Shown here piece after piece: positions 29,626 through 36,969 of a stretch of 64,000 bases of DNA (the first letter of the stretch is position 1; each line of letters begins with the position of its first letter). The position numbers and the translations under genes were made by a program. This DNA is from Faecalibacterium sp. An122 (lineage in GTDB: Bacteria; Bacillota; Clostridia; Oscillospirales; Ruminococcaceae). The notes under the pieces are model-generated. The model had not been told where the DNA came from, did not search any database, and worked only from the letters and a program-made list of their open reading frames with translations. The DNA lies in NCBI RefSeq assembly GCF_002160895.1, contig NZ_NFLL01000001.1:186001-250000 (forward strand), given 5' to 3'.

Positions 29626-30858
29626 ATGAAACGTCTGTTTGCATTTGTGTCCGCCCTGGCGCTGGCCGCAGCCTGCACCGGAACCGCACTGGCTGCGGAA
29701 CCCATCCAGGTCAACGAGGACATCAGCGTCTCCGGGGACTACGACTGGACCCGATTTGCCGGCCAGAACGTCACCCTGAACGTCTACAACTGGGGCGAGT
29801 ATATCTCCAACGGGTCAGACGACAGCGTGGATGTGGTGGCCGCCTTTGAGGAGCTGACCGGCATCCATGTGAACTACACTACCTTCGACTCCAACGAGTC
29901 GATGTACGCCAAGCTCAAGTCGGGCGCGGCCAGCTATGACGTGGTGATTCCCTCCGACTACATGGTGGCCAAAATGATTGAGGAGGACATGCTGCTGCCT
30001 CTGGACTACAGCAACATCCCCAACTTCGAGCTGATCGACGAGCAGTACCGCAACCCCGACTACGACCCCGAAAACGCCTATACCGTTCCCTATATGCTCT
30101 GCACCACCGGCATCATCTACAACACCACCATGGTGAATGAAGCACCCACTGGCTGGGCCGACCTGTGGGATGAACAGTACGCCGGCAACATCCTGATGTT
30201 CAACAACAGCCGGGATGCCTACGCCATCGCAGCTTTCAAAGAGGGCAAGAGCATCAATCCCGCCACCACCCAGGAGGTGGACGAGGTGATGGAGCAGCTC
30301 AAAGCCCAGAAACCCCTGGTCCAGGCCTACGTGATGGACGAAATCTTTGACAAAATGATTGGCGGCGAGGCCGCCATCGGCGTATACTATTCGGGTGACG
30401 CCATCACTATGATCGATGACAACCCCGACCTGGCCTGGGTTTTCCCGGAGGAGGGCAGCGTGCTGTCGGTGGACTGCATGTGCATTCCCTCCACCAGCCA
30501 GAACCAGGAAGCCGCCGAAATGTTCATCAACTTCATGTGTGAGGTGGACGTAGGCGCCGCCAACGCCGAATACATCGGCTACACCACCCCCAGCACCGCC
30601 GTATGGGAGCAGCTGGACGAAGAGCTGAAGTACAGCGAGATCGCCTATCCCTCGGAGGAAGTCGCCGCCAAAGAGCAGGTCTTTACCGCCCTGAGCGAGG
30701 AAGTGAACAGCGAGCTGGACGTGAAGTGGAGCGAGATGAAGAGCTACGACGAGGGCGGCAGCGGCTATCTGTTCCTGCTGTTGCTGCTGGCCATGGTTTT
30801 GCTGGCCTGCTTCAATATCTGGCGCAAGATGCGCCGCAAAGCGCGGAACATGTACTGA
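29626..30858 (+). CDS. potD: PotD-like polyamine-binding protein with a C-terminal membrane anchor
   Basis: A 410-residue extracytoplasmic binding protein for spermidine or putrescine. Residues 1-25 form a signal peptide, probably cut at ALA-AE. The mature part has VTLNVYNWGEYIS, SYDVVIPSDYMV and AGNILMFNNSRDA, all PotD hallmarks. Unlike ordinary PotD, it ends with a strongly hydrophobic helix (about 381-398) and a basic tail (KMRRKARNMY), which predicts C-terminal anchoring in the membrane rather than lipid attachment; the lone signal-peptide cysteine (LAAAC) does not make a good lipobox. I start it at ATG 29626 behind GAGGGGAGGGG. Confidence 0.92.
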   Translation: MKRLFAFVSALALAAACTGTALAAEPIQVNEDISVSGDYDWTRFAGQNVTLNVYNWGEYISNGSDDSVDVVAAFEELTGIHVNYTTFDSNESMYAKLKSGAASYDVVIPSDYMVAKMIEEDMLLPLDYSNIPNFELIDEQYRNPDYDPENAYTVPYMLCTTGIIYNTTMVNEAPTGWADLWDEQYAGNILMFNNSRDAYAIAAFKEGKSINPATTQEVDEVMEQLKAQKPLVQAYVMDEIFDKMIGGEAAIGVYYSGDAITMIDDNPDLAWVFPEEGSVLSVDCMCIPSTSQNQEAAEMFINFMCEVDVGAANAEYIGYTTPSTAVWEQLDEELKYSEIAYPSEEVAAKEQVFTALSEEVNSELDVKWSEMKSYDEGGSGYLFLLLLLAMVLLACFNIWRKMRRKARNMY

Positions 30859-30889
30859 ATCCATTTTCCGGACCGGAAAGGAGCACACG

Positions 30890-31627
30890 ATGGGATACCC
30901 GATTTATTACACCGAACAGATCACCCTGGACGAAGGGGACGTGGACTACCGCGGTCTGATGAAACCGTCGGCGCTGCTGCGCTGTGCCGAGCATATGGCC
31001 ACCGCCCACGCCTGGAGCCTGGGCATGGACAAGGCCTTTTACAGTGCGCGGCACATGGTCTATCTGGTGGGCCGCCAGGCCTTTCAGTTCTATAAGGTGC
31101 CTGCCATGCGGGACACCCTGACCCTGACCACCTATCCCGAACAGAACCGCCGCGCCGTCAACAAGCGGGTTATGGTGGTCTGCAACGAGAAGGGGGAAGA
31201 GGTGGCCCGGGTGGACACCCGCTGGACGCTGGTGGACACCGATTCCAGCAAAATCCTGCGCCATATCCCCGAGGATATGGAGAGCCGCTGGAACCCCCAG
31301 GTGGATTGGGAACTGCCCCAGCAGGTCCCCAAAGCGGCGGAGCTCATCCCGGCAGGGGTGCGCCGGGCCGGCTACTCCCTGTGCGACACCAACCGTCACA
31401 TCAACAACGCCGCCTATCTGGACGTGGTGTGTGACACCCTGCCCCAGGAAGTCATCGAACAGGGTCCCATGCAGTATGCTGTCATCAAGTACCATCGCCA
31501 GGTGCCCTTTGGGGAGGAGATGGAGCTGTTCTACGGCCAGGCCCGCGGAGAAGGGGAGGTCCCCGGCTGGTACGTCACCGGCCGTCGGGAAGGAAAAGCA
31601 GCCTTTGAACTGTTCTGTCACTTTTAA
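30890..31627 (+). CDS. Acyl-ACP thioesterase (FatA/FatB family)
   Basis: A 245-residue double-hotdog thioesterase. The N-terminal half begins YYTEQITLDEGDVDYRG, and the C-terminal half carries the catalytic region DTNRHINNAAYLD near residue 165, with Asn and His as in plant and bacterial acyl-ACP thioesterases. It releases free fatty acids from acyl-ACP and so affects membrane lipid supply. AAGGAG lies upstream of ATG 30890. It follows potD by 31 nt with no terminator between, so it is probably read through from the pot operon, although the functions do not obviously connect. Confidence 0.85.
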   Translation: MGYPIYYTEQITLDEGDVDYRGLMKPSALLRCAEHMATAHAWSLGMDKAFYSARHMVYLVGRQAFQFYKVPAMRDTLTLTTYPEQNRRAVNKRVMVVCNEKGEEVARVDTRWTLVDTDSSKILRHIPEDMESRWNPQVDWELPQQVPKAAELIPAGVRRAGYSLCDTNRHINNAAYLDVVCDTLPQEVIEQGPMQYAVIKYHRQVPFGEEMELFYGQARGEGEVPGWYVTGRREGKAAFELFCHF

Positions 31628-31682
31628 AAAGAAAAGCCGAAACAAAATTTCGAGCAAATTACAAAAAAGTTACAAAAAGGTA

Positions 31683-31711
31683 TTGCAAATTGGAGACAAA
31701 AGAGTTACAAT
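31683..31711 (+). promoter_or_regulatory. Promoter of the orphan structured transcript
   Basis: TTGCAA (31683-31688), 17-nt spacer, TACAAT (31706-31711). GTTACA-like words recur around it (31649, 31669, 31705, 31715), including one over the -10. Confidence 0.65.
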
Positions 31712-31717
31712 ACAGTT

Positions 31718-31891
31718 ACAGCAGAGAGCCGATACGGCGACTGTGAAATCTTTTTCTTCTTGCTTTTGAGGTGTCGGGCGCAGTCAACCCCTCCTCCGGC
31801 TGTTCTCCTTCTCAGCTGTCTGGCTGCGCCACACAGGCGATACCTCACTTCGTGTGCAAAAAAGTCCGTCTCGTAAGAGACGGGCTTTTTT
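31718..31891 (+). ncRNA. Candidate structured noncoding RNA of unknown family
   Basis: A self-contained unit: promoter, about 175 nt without a convincing reading frame, and a terminator. The core is a long stem in which GAGGTGTCG (31768-31776) pairs with CGATACCTC (31838-31846) and GGCGCAG (31777-31783) with CTGCGCC (31824-31830), leaving a pyrimidine-rich inner part. It is not recognisable as tmRNA, RNase P RNA, SRP RNA or a riboswitch I know, and guaB downstream has its own promoter after the terminator. It may be a small regulatory RNA, a divergent 6S-type RNA, or a decayed repeat. Confidence 0.45.
31864..31891 (+). terminator. Terminator of the orphan transcript
   Basis: GTCCGTCTC (31864-31872) pairs with GAGACGGGC (31877-31885) around GTAA, followed by six T. 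Confidence 0.93.
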
Positions 31892-31962
31892 GTTTCCTAT
31901 GCTGTGCAGACAAGGGGCTAAGTTGCAGCTTCTTCATGCGTTGACTATGCAAAGTGACTGTT

Positions 31963-31985
31963 TTTTGCAATTGCATTCTGCAAAA
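31963..31985. promoter_or_regulatory. Inverted repeat upstream of guaB promoter
   Basis: TTTTGCA (31963-31969) and TGCAAAA (31979-31985) are perfect inverted arms, with a further TTGCA between them. It could be an operator site about 20 nt upstream of the -35 of guaB. Confidence 0.35.
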
Positions 31986-32003
31986 CTTTGTCGCACGGAT
32001 ATT

Positions 32004-32032
32004 TTGTATTCCAGCCTCAAATGTGGTATAGT
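32004..32032 (+). promoter_or_regulatory. Promoter of guaB
   Basis: TTGTAT (32004-32009), 17-nt spacer, TATAGT (32027-32032), about 80 nt before guaB. Confidence 0.65.
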
Positions 32033-32115
32033 ATAGCCAAGTATCATTCCCGGCGTTGCGCAAAACACGTGTGGCCGCAGCGTCTCACAGGTGGCATAGA
32101 AAAGGAGATTGGATC

Positions 32116-33630
32116 ATGGCATATTTTTATGAAGAACCCTCCCGTACTTTCGGCGAATATCTGCTGGTACCCGGCTATTCATCGGCTGAGAATGTGCCTA
32201 CCGCAGTGAGTCTCAAGACCCCGCTGGTGAAATACCGCAAAGGGGAAGAGGAGTGCCCGCTCGAAATGAACATCCCGATGGTCAGCGCCATCATGCAGTC
32301 TGTCTCGGGCGAAAAGCTGGCCATTGCTCTGGCCCGTCAGGGCGGTGTGTCCTTCATCTACGGCTCGCAGAGCATCGAGGATGAGGCCGCTATGGTCCAC
32401 CGCGTCAAGATGTACAAGGCCGGCTACGTTGTGTCGGACTCCAACCTGTCCCCCGAGGCTACCCTCCACGACGTGCTGGAGCTGAAGGCCCGCACCGGCC
32501 ATTCCACCATCGCCATCACCGATGATGGCACCGCCAACGGCAAGCTGCTGGGCATCGTGGCATCCCGCGACTACCGCATCAACCACACCCCCGACGATGC
32601 ACCGGTTACCACCTTCATGACCCCCATGAGCAAGCTGGTCACCGCTCCCGAGAATACCTCTCTGCATGACTGCAACAACATCATCTGGGACAACAAGATC
32701 AACACCCTGCCCCTGGTGGATGCAGAGGGCCATCTGAAGTACTTTGTGTTCCGCAAGGACTACAACTCCCACAAGGAGAACGCCAACGAGCTGCTGGACG
32801 CCCGCAAGAGCTATGTGGTGGGCGCAGGCATCAACACCCGCGACTACGCCCAGCGTGTGCCCGCTCTGGTGGAAGCCGGCGTGGACGTGCTGTGCATTGA
32901 CTCTTCCGAGGGCTTCTCGGAGTGGCAGAGCCGCACCCTGCGCTGGATTCGCGAGAACTACGGCGACAAGGTAAAGGTGGGCGCAGGCAACGTGGTGGAC
33001 CGCGACGGTTTCCGCTTCCTGGCTGAGGCCGGCGCAGACTTCGTCAAGATCGGCATCGGCGGCGGCTCCATCTGCATCACCCGCGAGACCAAGGGCATTG
33101 GCCGCGGCCAGGCCACCGCAGTCATCGAGGTCGCCAAGGCCCGCGATGAGTACTACAAGGAGACCGGCATCTATATTCCCATCTGCTCCGACGGCGGCAT
33201 CGTCCACGACTACCACATCACCCTGGCTCTGGCCATGGGCGCTGACTTCGTGATGCTGGGCCGCTACTTCGCCCGCTTTGACGAGAGCCCCTCCAACCGC
33301 GTCCGCATCAACGGCCAGTACATGAAGGAGTACTGGGGCGAAGGTTCCAACCGTGCCCGCAACTGGCAGCGGTACGACCTGGGCGGCGCCACCAAGCTGT
33401 CCTTTGAGGAAGGCGTGGACAGCTATGTGCCTTACGCTGGTCCTCTGGCCGACGGCGTCCAGACCACCCTGTACAAGGTTAAGAGCACCATGTGCAACTG
33501 CGGCGCTCTCTCCATCCCCGAGCTGCAGGAGAAGGCCAAGCTGACCGTCGTTTCCTCCACCTCCATCGTGGAGGGCGGCAGCCACGACGTTCTGCTCAAG
33601 AACTCCACCCCCAACATCATGAACGGCTGA
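32116..33630 (+). CDS. guaB: IMP dehydrogenase, divergent Tritrichomonas-like class
   Basis: A 504-residue IMPDH, the first step of GMP synthesis (IMP + NAD+ to XMP). The barrel holds the catalytic loop [12 protein letters not shown] with Cys320, and two CBS motifs lie at about 108-215. The flap is WQRYDLGG with Arg419-Tyr420. Where ordinary bacterial IMPDH reads YRGMGS, this one reads [14 protein letters not shown]. From memory this matches the enzyme of the protozoan Tritrichomonas foetus (Cys319, Arg418-Tyr419) nearly throughout. I start it at ATG 32116 with AAAGGAGA upstream; the frame stays open to 32056 without a ribosome site. Single gene. Confidence 0.95.
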   Translation: MAYFYEEPSRTFGEYLLVPGYSSAENVPTAVSLKTPLVKYRKGEEECPLEMNIPMVSAIMQSVSGEKLAIALARQGGVSFIYGSQSIEDEAAMVHRVKMYKAGYVVSDSNLSPEATLHDVLELKARTGHSTIAITDDGTANGKLLGIVASRDYRINHTPDDAPVTTFMTPMSKLVTAPENTSLHDCNNIIWDNKINTLPLVDAEGHLKYFVFRKDYNSHKENANELLDARKSYVVGAGINTRDYAQRVPALVEAGVDVLCIDSSEGFSEWQSRTLRWIRENYGDKVKVGAGNVVDRDGFRFLAEAGADFVKIGIGGGSICITRETKGIGRGQATAVIEVAKARDEYYKETGIYIPICSDGGIVHDYHITLALAMGADFVMLGRYFARFDESPSNRVRINGQYMKEYWGEGSNRARNWQRYDLGGATKLSFEEGVDSYVPYAGPLADGVQTTLYKVKSTMCNCGALSIPELQEKAKLTVVSSTSIVEGGSHDVLLKNSTPNIMNG

Positions 33631-33642
33631 TTGCAACTCTGA

Positions 33643-33670
33643 GCCCCCGGTGAAAGCCGGGGGCTTTTTT
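33643..33670 (+). terminator. Terminator of guaB
   Basis: GCCCCCGG (33643-33650) pairs with CCGGGGGC (33657-33664), followed by six T. Confidence 0.95.
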
Positions 33671-33719
33671 GCGTTCCCAATGTATAAAATCAGCGGATAT
33701 TTCTTGACCATGCTGCACA

Positions 33720-33747
33720 TTGCAAACCAAAACAGCTGTGTTATAAT
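33720..33747 (+). promoter_or_regulatory. Promoter of the 36-codon membrane miniprotein
   Basis: TTGCAA (33720-33725), 16-nt spacer, perfect TATAAT (33742-33747). Confidence 0.7.
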
Positions 33748-33860
33748 TTAAATAAAGGACAAGAGTGGAAAAGGCCATAAACAAGCTTGAGCAGCCCTTT
33801 TGGACGGCAGCCAATCGGAATCAACCAACCCTGTTTCATAGAAGAAAAGAGGAATGCTCC

Positions 33861-33971
33861 ATGATGACCGCTATGATTGAATTGCTTGTGATAGGCGCTA
33901 TAGCTGTTTTGATTGTCGTGCATCTGGTGCAGTTTATTGTGAATGCAGTTCGTGCATCTCGCTCCAAATGA
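33861..33971 (+). CDS. 36-residue single-helix membrane miniprotein, unknown function
   Basis: A short frame starting ATG-ATG at 33861 behind AAAAGAGG. The product, MMTAMIELLVIGAIAVLIVV then HLVQFIVNAVRASRSK, is one membrane helix (about 5-28) with a basic C-terminal tail, the usual inside-positive sign. The frame continues upstream to an ATG at 33765, but those 32 residues are ordinary soluble sequence and lack a ribosome site. The gene has its own promoter and a terminator just after it. I do not recognise a family. Confidence 0.6.
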   Translation: MMTAMIELLVIGAIAVLIVVHLVQFIVNAVRASRSK

Positions 33972-33980
33972 CCCGATCCT

Positions 33981-34009
33981 GGCCGGCGGCGTGTGGCTGC
34001 CGGCCTTTT
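33981..34009 (+). terminator. Terminator after the membrane miniprotein
   Basis: GGCCGGCGGC (33981-33990) pairs with GCTGCCGGCC (33996-34005) with one mismatch, followed by TTTT. Confidence 0.85.
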
Positions 34010-34088
34010 GTCTGTCCTGCGGGATAAGCAAATGTGACATCAGTCAAGACAGATTGCGCGGATTTGACCTGAATTTTGCAAAAAGAAC

Positions 34089-34117
34089 TTGCACCCCGGG
34101 GCAAATGATGCTATCAT
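34089..34117 (+). promoter_or_regulatory. Promoter of pncB
   Basis: TTGCAC (34089-34094), 17-nt spacer, TATCAT (34112-34117), about 80 nt before pncB. Confidence 0.65.
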
Positions 34118-34197
34118 ATCGTTAATACCCAGACCCAGCCCCGCACGCAAAAAGGGGCAAACGGATGTTTTTTGCTACAAGAAGAGGGGAACACTCT

Positions 34198-35718
34198 ATG
34201 GAAAATAAAGTCGAAGTCATCCCGTATATTCCCGATGAAGATTACGATAACCCTGCCATGGTGGTGGACTTTTATGAGTTCACCATGGCCAACTGCCTGT
34301 TCCTGAACGGCTACAAGGACACCAGGCTGGTTTTTGATATGTTCTTCCGCAAGAACCCGGACCAGCAGGGATATTCCATCAGCGCCGGCCAGCGGAAGCT
34401 GACCCGTTTCCTGCTTAACTACCACTTCAACGCCCAGGACATCTGGTGGCTGCGGACCAAGGGAATGAGCGAGGAGTTCTGTGACTACCTGCGGACCTAC
34501 CGCTGGCAGGGCGATATGTACGCTCTGCCCGAGGGCACTGTCTGTTACCCCAACGTTCAGATGGTCCGGATTGAGTGCGACATGGTGGGCGCCATTCTGA
34601 TCGAGACCTACCTGCTGCAGACCATCAACTTCCACAGCCTGATTGCCACCAAGGCCACCCGCGTGGTGGGCCTGAACACCCATACTCCCCGCAGCGTCAT
34701 GGAGTTCGGCACCCGCCGCGCCCAGGGCGAGAGCGCCGGCAACGACGGCGCCTATGCGGCGGTTCTGGGCGGCTGCGTGGGCACTGCCAACTGCCTGGCC
34801 GAGATGAAGTACGGCGCAGAGGTCAAGGCCGTGGGTACGGTGGCACATAGCTTCATTGAGTTTTTCCCCACCGAGTTCGACGCCTTCAAGGCCTTTGCCG
34901 ACACCTATCCTGACTCGGTCAGCCTGCTGCTGGACACCTATAATATTATGGAGAGCGGCCTGCCCAACCTCATCAAGCTGGACGACTACCTGATCGAGAA
35001 GTATCCCGACGATCCCAACAAGCGTGTGAAGTCGGCCCGGATTGACTCGGGCGACCTGGCCCGCGGTTCCAAGCGTCTGCGCAAGGCGCTGGACGCCGCC
35101 GGCAAGCCCTATATCAAGCTGGTGGCATCCAATGCCCTGGACGAAAAGAAGATCGCCAACATGGAGCTGTACGAGCACGCCCACTTTGACTCCTACGGTG
35201 TCGGCGAGAACCTCATCACCTCGGCGTCCGACCCTGTGTTCGGCGGCGTGTACAAACTGGTGGCGGTCAAGCAGCCGGACGGCAGCTATCAGCCCAAGAT
35301 GAAGTGCTCCGACAGTGTCAGCAAGGCCATCATCCCGGGCAAAAAGATGCCCTGGCGTCTGTATGACGCCAACGGCCAGGCCCAGTGCGACCTGATCGCC
35401 ATGGACGGGGAAGTGATCGAGGCCGGCAAGCCCATCACCATGGTCAACCTGGACCCCGATGCGGTGGAGCGGACCATCACCTTTACGCCGACGGCCGTCA
35501 AGCCGCTGCTGGTGCCCCACATTCTCAACGGCCAGCTGGCCATTGAGCTGCCCTCCATCAGCGAGCGCCGGGAATATGTGGCCCGTCAGCTCACCAATGA
35601 GGTCTGGGAGAGCGAACTGCGCCTGGAGTGCCCCCACAAGCACTATGTCAACATGACCCCTGCCGTGGCAGAGTGCCGCGACAAGATGTACGCCGAACTG
35701 CATGGCGGCCGCGTTTAA
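34198..35718 (+). CDS. pncB: Nicotinate phosphoribosyltransferase
   Basis: A 506-residue enzyme converting nicotinate and PRPP to nicotinate mononucleotide in NAD salvage. The N-terminal VVDFYEFTMANCLFLNGY and the middle VGTVAHSFIEFFPTEFDAF (with the phosphorylated-type histidine of the family) are diagnostic. KSARIDSGDLARGSKRLRKA is the PRPP-binding stretch. I start it at ATG 34198 behind GAGGGGAAC; the upstream ATG at 34165 has no ribosome site. Length fits the NAPRTase family. Own promoter; no clear terminator beyond the hairpin at 35771-35799. Confidence 0.95.
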   Translation: MENKVEVIPYIPDEDYDNPAMVVDFYEFTMANCLFLNGYKDTRLVFDMFFRKNPDQQGYSISAGQRKLTRFLLNYHFNAQDIWWLRTKGMSEEFCDYLRTYRWQGDMYALPEGTVCYPNVQMVRIECDMVGAILIETYLLQTINFHSLIATKATRVVGLNTHTPRSVMEFGTRRAQGESAGNDGAYAAVLGGCVGTANCLAEMKYGAEVKAVGTVAHSFIEFFPTEFDAFKAFADTYPDSVSLLLDTYNIMESGLPNLIKLDDYLIEKYPDDPNKRVKSARIDSGDLARGSKRLRKALDAAGKPYIKLVASNALDEKKIANMELYEHAHFDSYGVGENLITSASDPVFGGVYKLVAVKQPDGSYQPKMKCSDSVSKAIIPGKKMPWRLYDANGQAQCDLIAMDGEVIEAGKPITMVNLDPDAVERTITFTPTAVKPLLVPHILNGQLAIELPSISERREYVARQLTNEVWESELRLECPHKHYVNMTPAVAECRDKMYAELHGGRV

Positions 35719-35728
35719 TGGATTTTAG

Positions 35729-35757
35729 TTGACAAAAAGCCGGTCCTATTGTATTAT
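35729..35757 (+). promoter_or_regulatory. Promoter of tRNA-Leu(TAA)
   Basis: Perfect TTGACA (35729-35734), 17-nt spacer, TATTAT (35752-35757). Confidence 0.8.
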
Positions 35758-35770
35758 ATAGTTCGTCTGG

Positions 35771-35799
35771 AGCTGCCGCATGGATTCTGTGCGGCAGCT
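35771..35799 (+). other. Hairpin in the pre-tRNA leader
   Basis: AGCTGCCGCA (35771-35780) pairs perfectly with TGCGGCAGCT (35790-35799), loop TGGATTCTG. It lies between the tRNA promoter and the tRNA, 6 nt before the mature 5' end. It may double as a weak terminator for pncB. Confidence 0.6.
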
Positions 35800-35805
35800 T
35801 GTTGG

Positions 35806-35889
35806 GCCGCTGTGGTGAAATTGGCAGACACGAGGGACTTAAAATCCCTTTCTGGAGACAGAGTACGGGTTCGACCCCCGTCGGCGGCA
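35806..35889 (+). tRNA. tRNA-Leu (anticodon TAA)
   Basis: Class II cloverleaf with acceptor stem GCCGCTG/CGGCGGC (one G-T pair), anticodon stem AGGGA/TCCCT with loop CTTAAAA (anticodon TAA), a long variable arm and a CGGGTTCGACCCCCG T-arm. Discriminator A35889. CCA is not encoded (CTG follows), unlike the other two tRNAs in the window. Confidence 0.96.
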
Positions 35890-35894
35890 CTGCG

Positions 35895-35932
35895 AAAGAG
35901 CGTTCGGACTGTTCCGGGCGCTCTTTCTTTTT
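35895..35932 (+). terminator. Terminator after tRNA-Leu(TAA)
   Basis: AAAGAGCG (35895-35902) pairs with CGCTCTTT (35919-35926), followed by CTTTTT. Confidence 0.85.
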
Positions 35933-36038
35933 GAAAAGAGCACTTGATTTTTGATGCAGATTCATGTATCTTTTCTCTGGCCTTCCGGGCCTATTTCCGT
36001 CCGGTCCTTTGCCGGACTGCACAGGAGGTACAACTATC

Positions 36039-36794
36039 ATGAATCGTTCCATCCCCACCGGCGGCCGCTATGCGCTGCTGGATGAGCTGCGTGGCCTCTG
36101 TCTGATCAGCATGATGGTCTATCACGCCATGTGGGATCTGATTTTTCTGTTTGGCCTGTCTGCGGATTGGTTTCTGGGCCTCCCGGGATATCTCTGGCAG
36201 CAGATCACCAGTTGGATTTTCATTTTGTTGTCCGGGTTCTGCGTGCCCCTGGGCCACAGAACCCTCCGCCGCGGCGCAGAGGTGTTTGGGGCCGGGCTGC
36301 TGGTCACCCTGGTGACCTGGGCTTTGATGCCCTCCGATCTGGTGGTTTTTGGCGTCTTGACCTTTCTGGGTTCCGCCATGCTTCTCACTGGTTTGCTCCG
36401 CCCGGTGCTGGATAAAGTGCCGGCTCCGGCTGGCCTGGCCGTCTGCGGGGTTCTGTTTTTCCTGACCCGGGACATCAACCAGGGCTTTTTCGGATTTGAG
36501 GGAATCACCCTGGCGGCGGTGCCTTCCGGCTGGTACGCCAATTTCGGCACCGCTTTTTTGGGGTTCCCGCACCTGGAATTTTACTCCACCGACTATTTCT
36601 CTCTGTTCCCGTGGCTGTTTCTGTACTGGATCGGCTTTTTCCTCCACAAAGCAGTGGGGCGGGACAGGATGGACCCTCTGCGCCGCTCGGTCTGCCCGCC
36701 GCTGGGCTGGGCGGGCCGTCACTCGCTGCTGCTCTATCTGCTGCATCAGCCGGTGATCTATGGCCTGATGATGGCAGGGACCTTCCTTTTGTGA
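36039..36794 (+). CDS. DUF1624/heparan-glucosaminide N-acetyltransferase-like membrane protein
   Basis: A 251-residue membrane protein with about seven hydrophobic helices. It opens RYALLDELRGLCLISMMVYHAMWDL, where the histidine following the first helix start is a family hallmark, and ends LGWAGRHSLLLYLLHQPVIYG, a pattern shared with acyltransferase-3-like proteins. The family moves acyl groups across the membrane in eukaryotic lysosomes; bacterial members are poorly studied. I start it at ATG 36039 behind AGGAGG. Single gene. Confidence 0.75.
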   Translation: MNRSIPTGGRYALLDELRGLCLISMMVYHAMWDLIFLFGLSADWFLGLPGYLWQQITSWIFILLSGFCVPLGHRTLRRGAEVFGAGLLVTLVTWALMPSDLVVFGVLTFLGSAMLLTGLLRPVLDKVPAPAGLAVCGVLFFLTRDINQGFFGFEGITLAAVPSGWYANFGTAFLGFPHLEFYSTDYFSLFPWLFLYWIGFFLHKAVGRDRMDPLRRSVCPPLGWAGRHSLLLYLLHQPVIYGLMMAGTFLL

Positions 36795-36805
36795 GAAAAA
36801 GTCCC

Positions 36806-36834
36806 TTGACAACCAATCCGGAACATGGTATTCT
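36806..36834 (+). promoter_or_regulatory. Promoter upstream of flavodoxin
   Basis: Perfect TTGACA (36806-36811), 17-nt spacer, TATTCT (36829-36834). A terminator and two palindromes lie between it and the gene. Confidence 0.7.
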
Positions 36835-36842
36835 TTTTGCGC

Positions 36843-36862
36843 AGGTTATTATCAACTAACCT
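36843..36862. promoter_or_regulatory. Inverted repeat at the flavodoxin transcription start
   Basis: AGGTTA (36843-36848) and TAACCT (36857-36862) are perfect arms 8 nt apart, placed right at the predicted start of the first promoter. The GGTTA/TAACC arms resemble DtxR-family operators. Confidence 0.45.
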
Positions 36863-36872
36863 CATCCCTTCG

Positions 36873-36895
36873 GCGCTGGACAGCCAGCGCTTTTT
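36873..36895 (+). terminator. Terminator between promoter and flavodoxin gene
   Basis: GCGCTGG (36873-36879) pairs with CCAGCGC (36884-36890) around ACAG, followed by TTTTT. It would stop transcripts from 36841 after about 55 nt, or end read-through from the upstream gene. Confidence 0.9.
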
Positions 36896-36908
36896 GCAGG
36901 GGAGAGAA

Positions 36909-36922
36909 TTAGTTATAACTAA
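36909..36922. promoter_or_regulatory. Perfect 14-bp palindrome upstream of flavodoxin
   Basis: TTAGTTATAACTAA is a perfect palindrome. Its form resembles operators of iron- or manganese-responsive DtxR/IdeR-type repressors. A possible -10 (TATAAC, 36914-36919), with TTTTGC 16 nt upstream, overlaps it, so a bound repressor would block that promoter. Confidence 0.55.
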
Positions 36923-36969
36923 CTATTTTGTACCGTAATCTACTCTCAAGGAAAGAAGGTCTGAACACA

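Noticed and set aside
31718-31891. tmRNA, SRP RNA, RNase P RNA or purine riboswitch at 31.7 kb
   Set aside because: None of the hallmark sequences (tRNA-like ends, GGAAGCAG-type SRP loop, P4 core, purine aptamer loops) are visible, and guaB has its own promoter after the terminator.
36835-36969. FMN riboswitch before flavodoxin
   Set aside because: The conserved FMN-aptamer core is absent and the space before the terminator (about 55 nt) is far too short.
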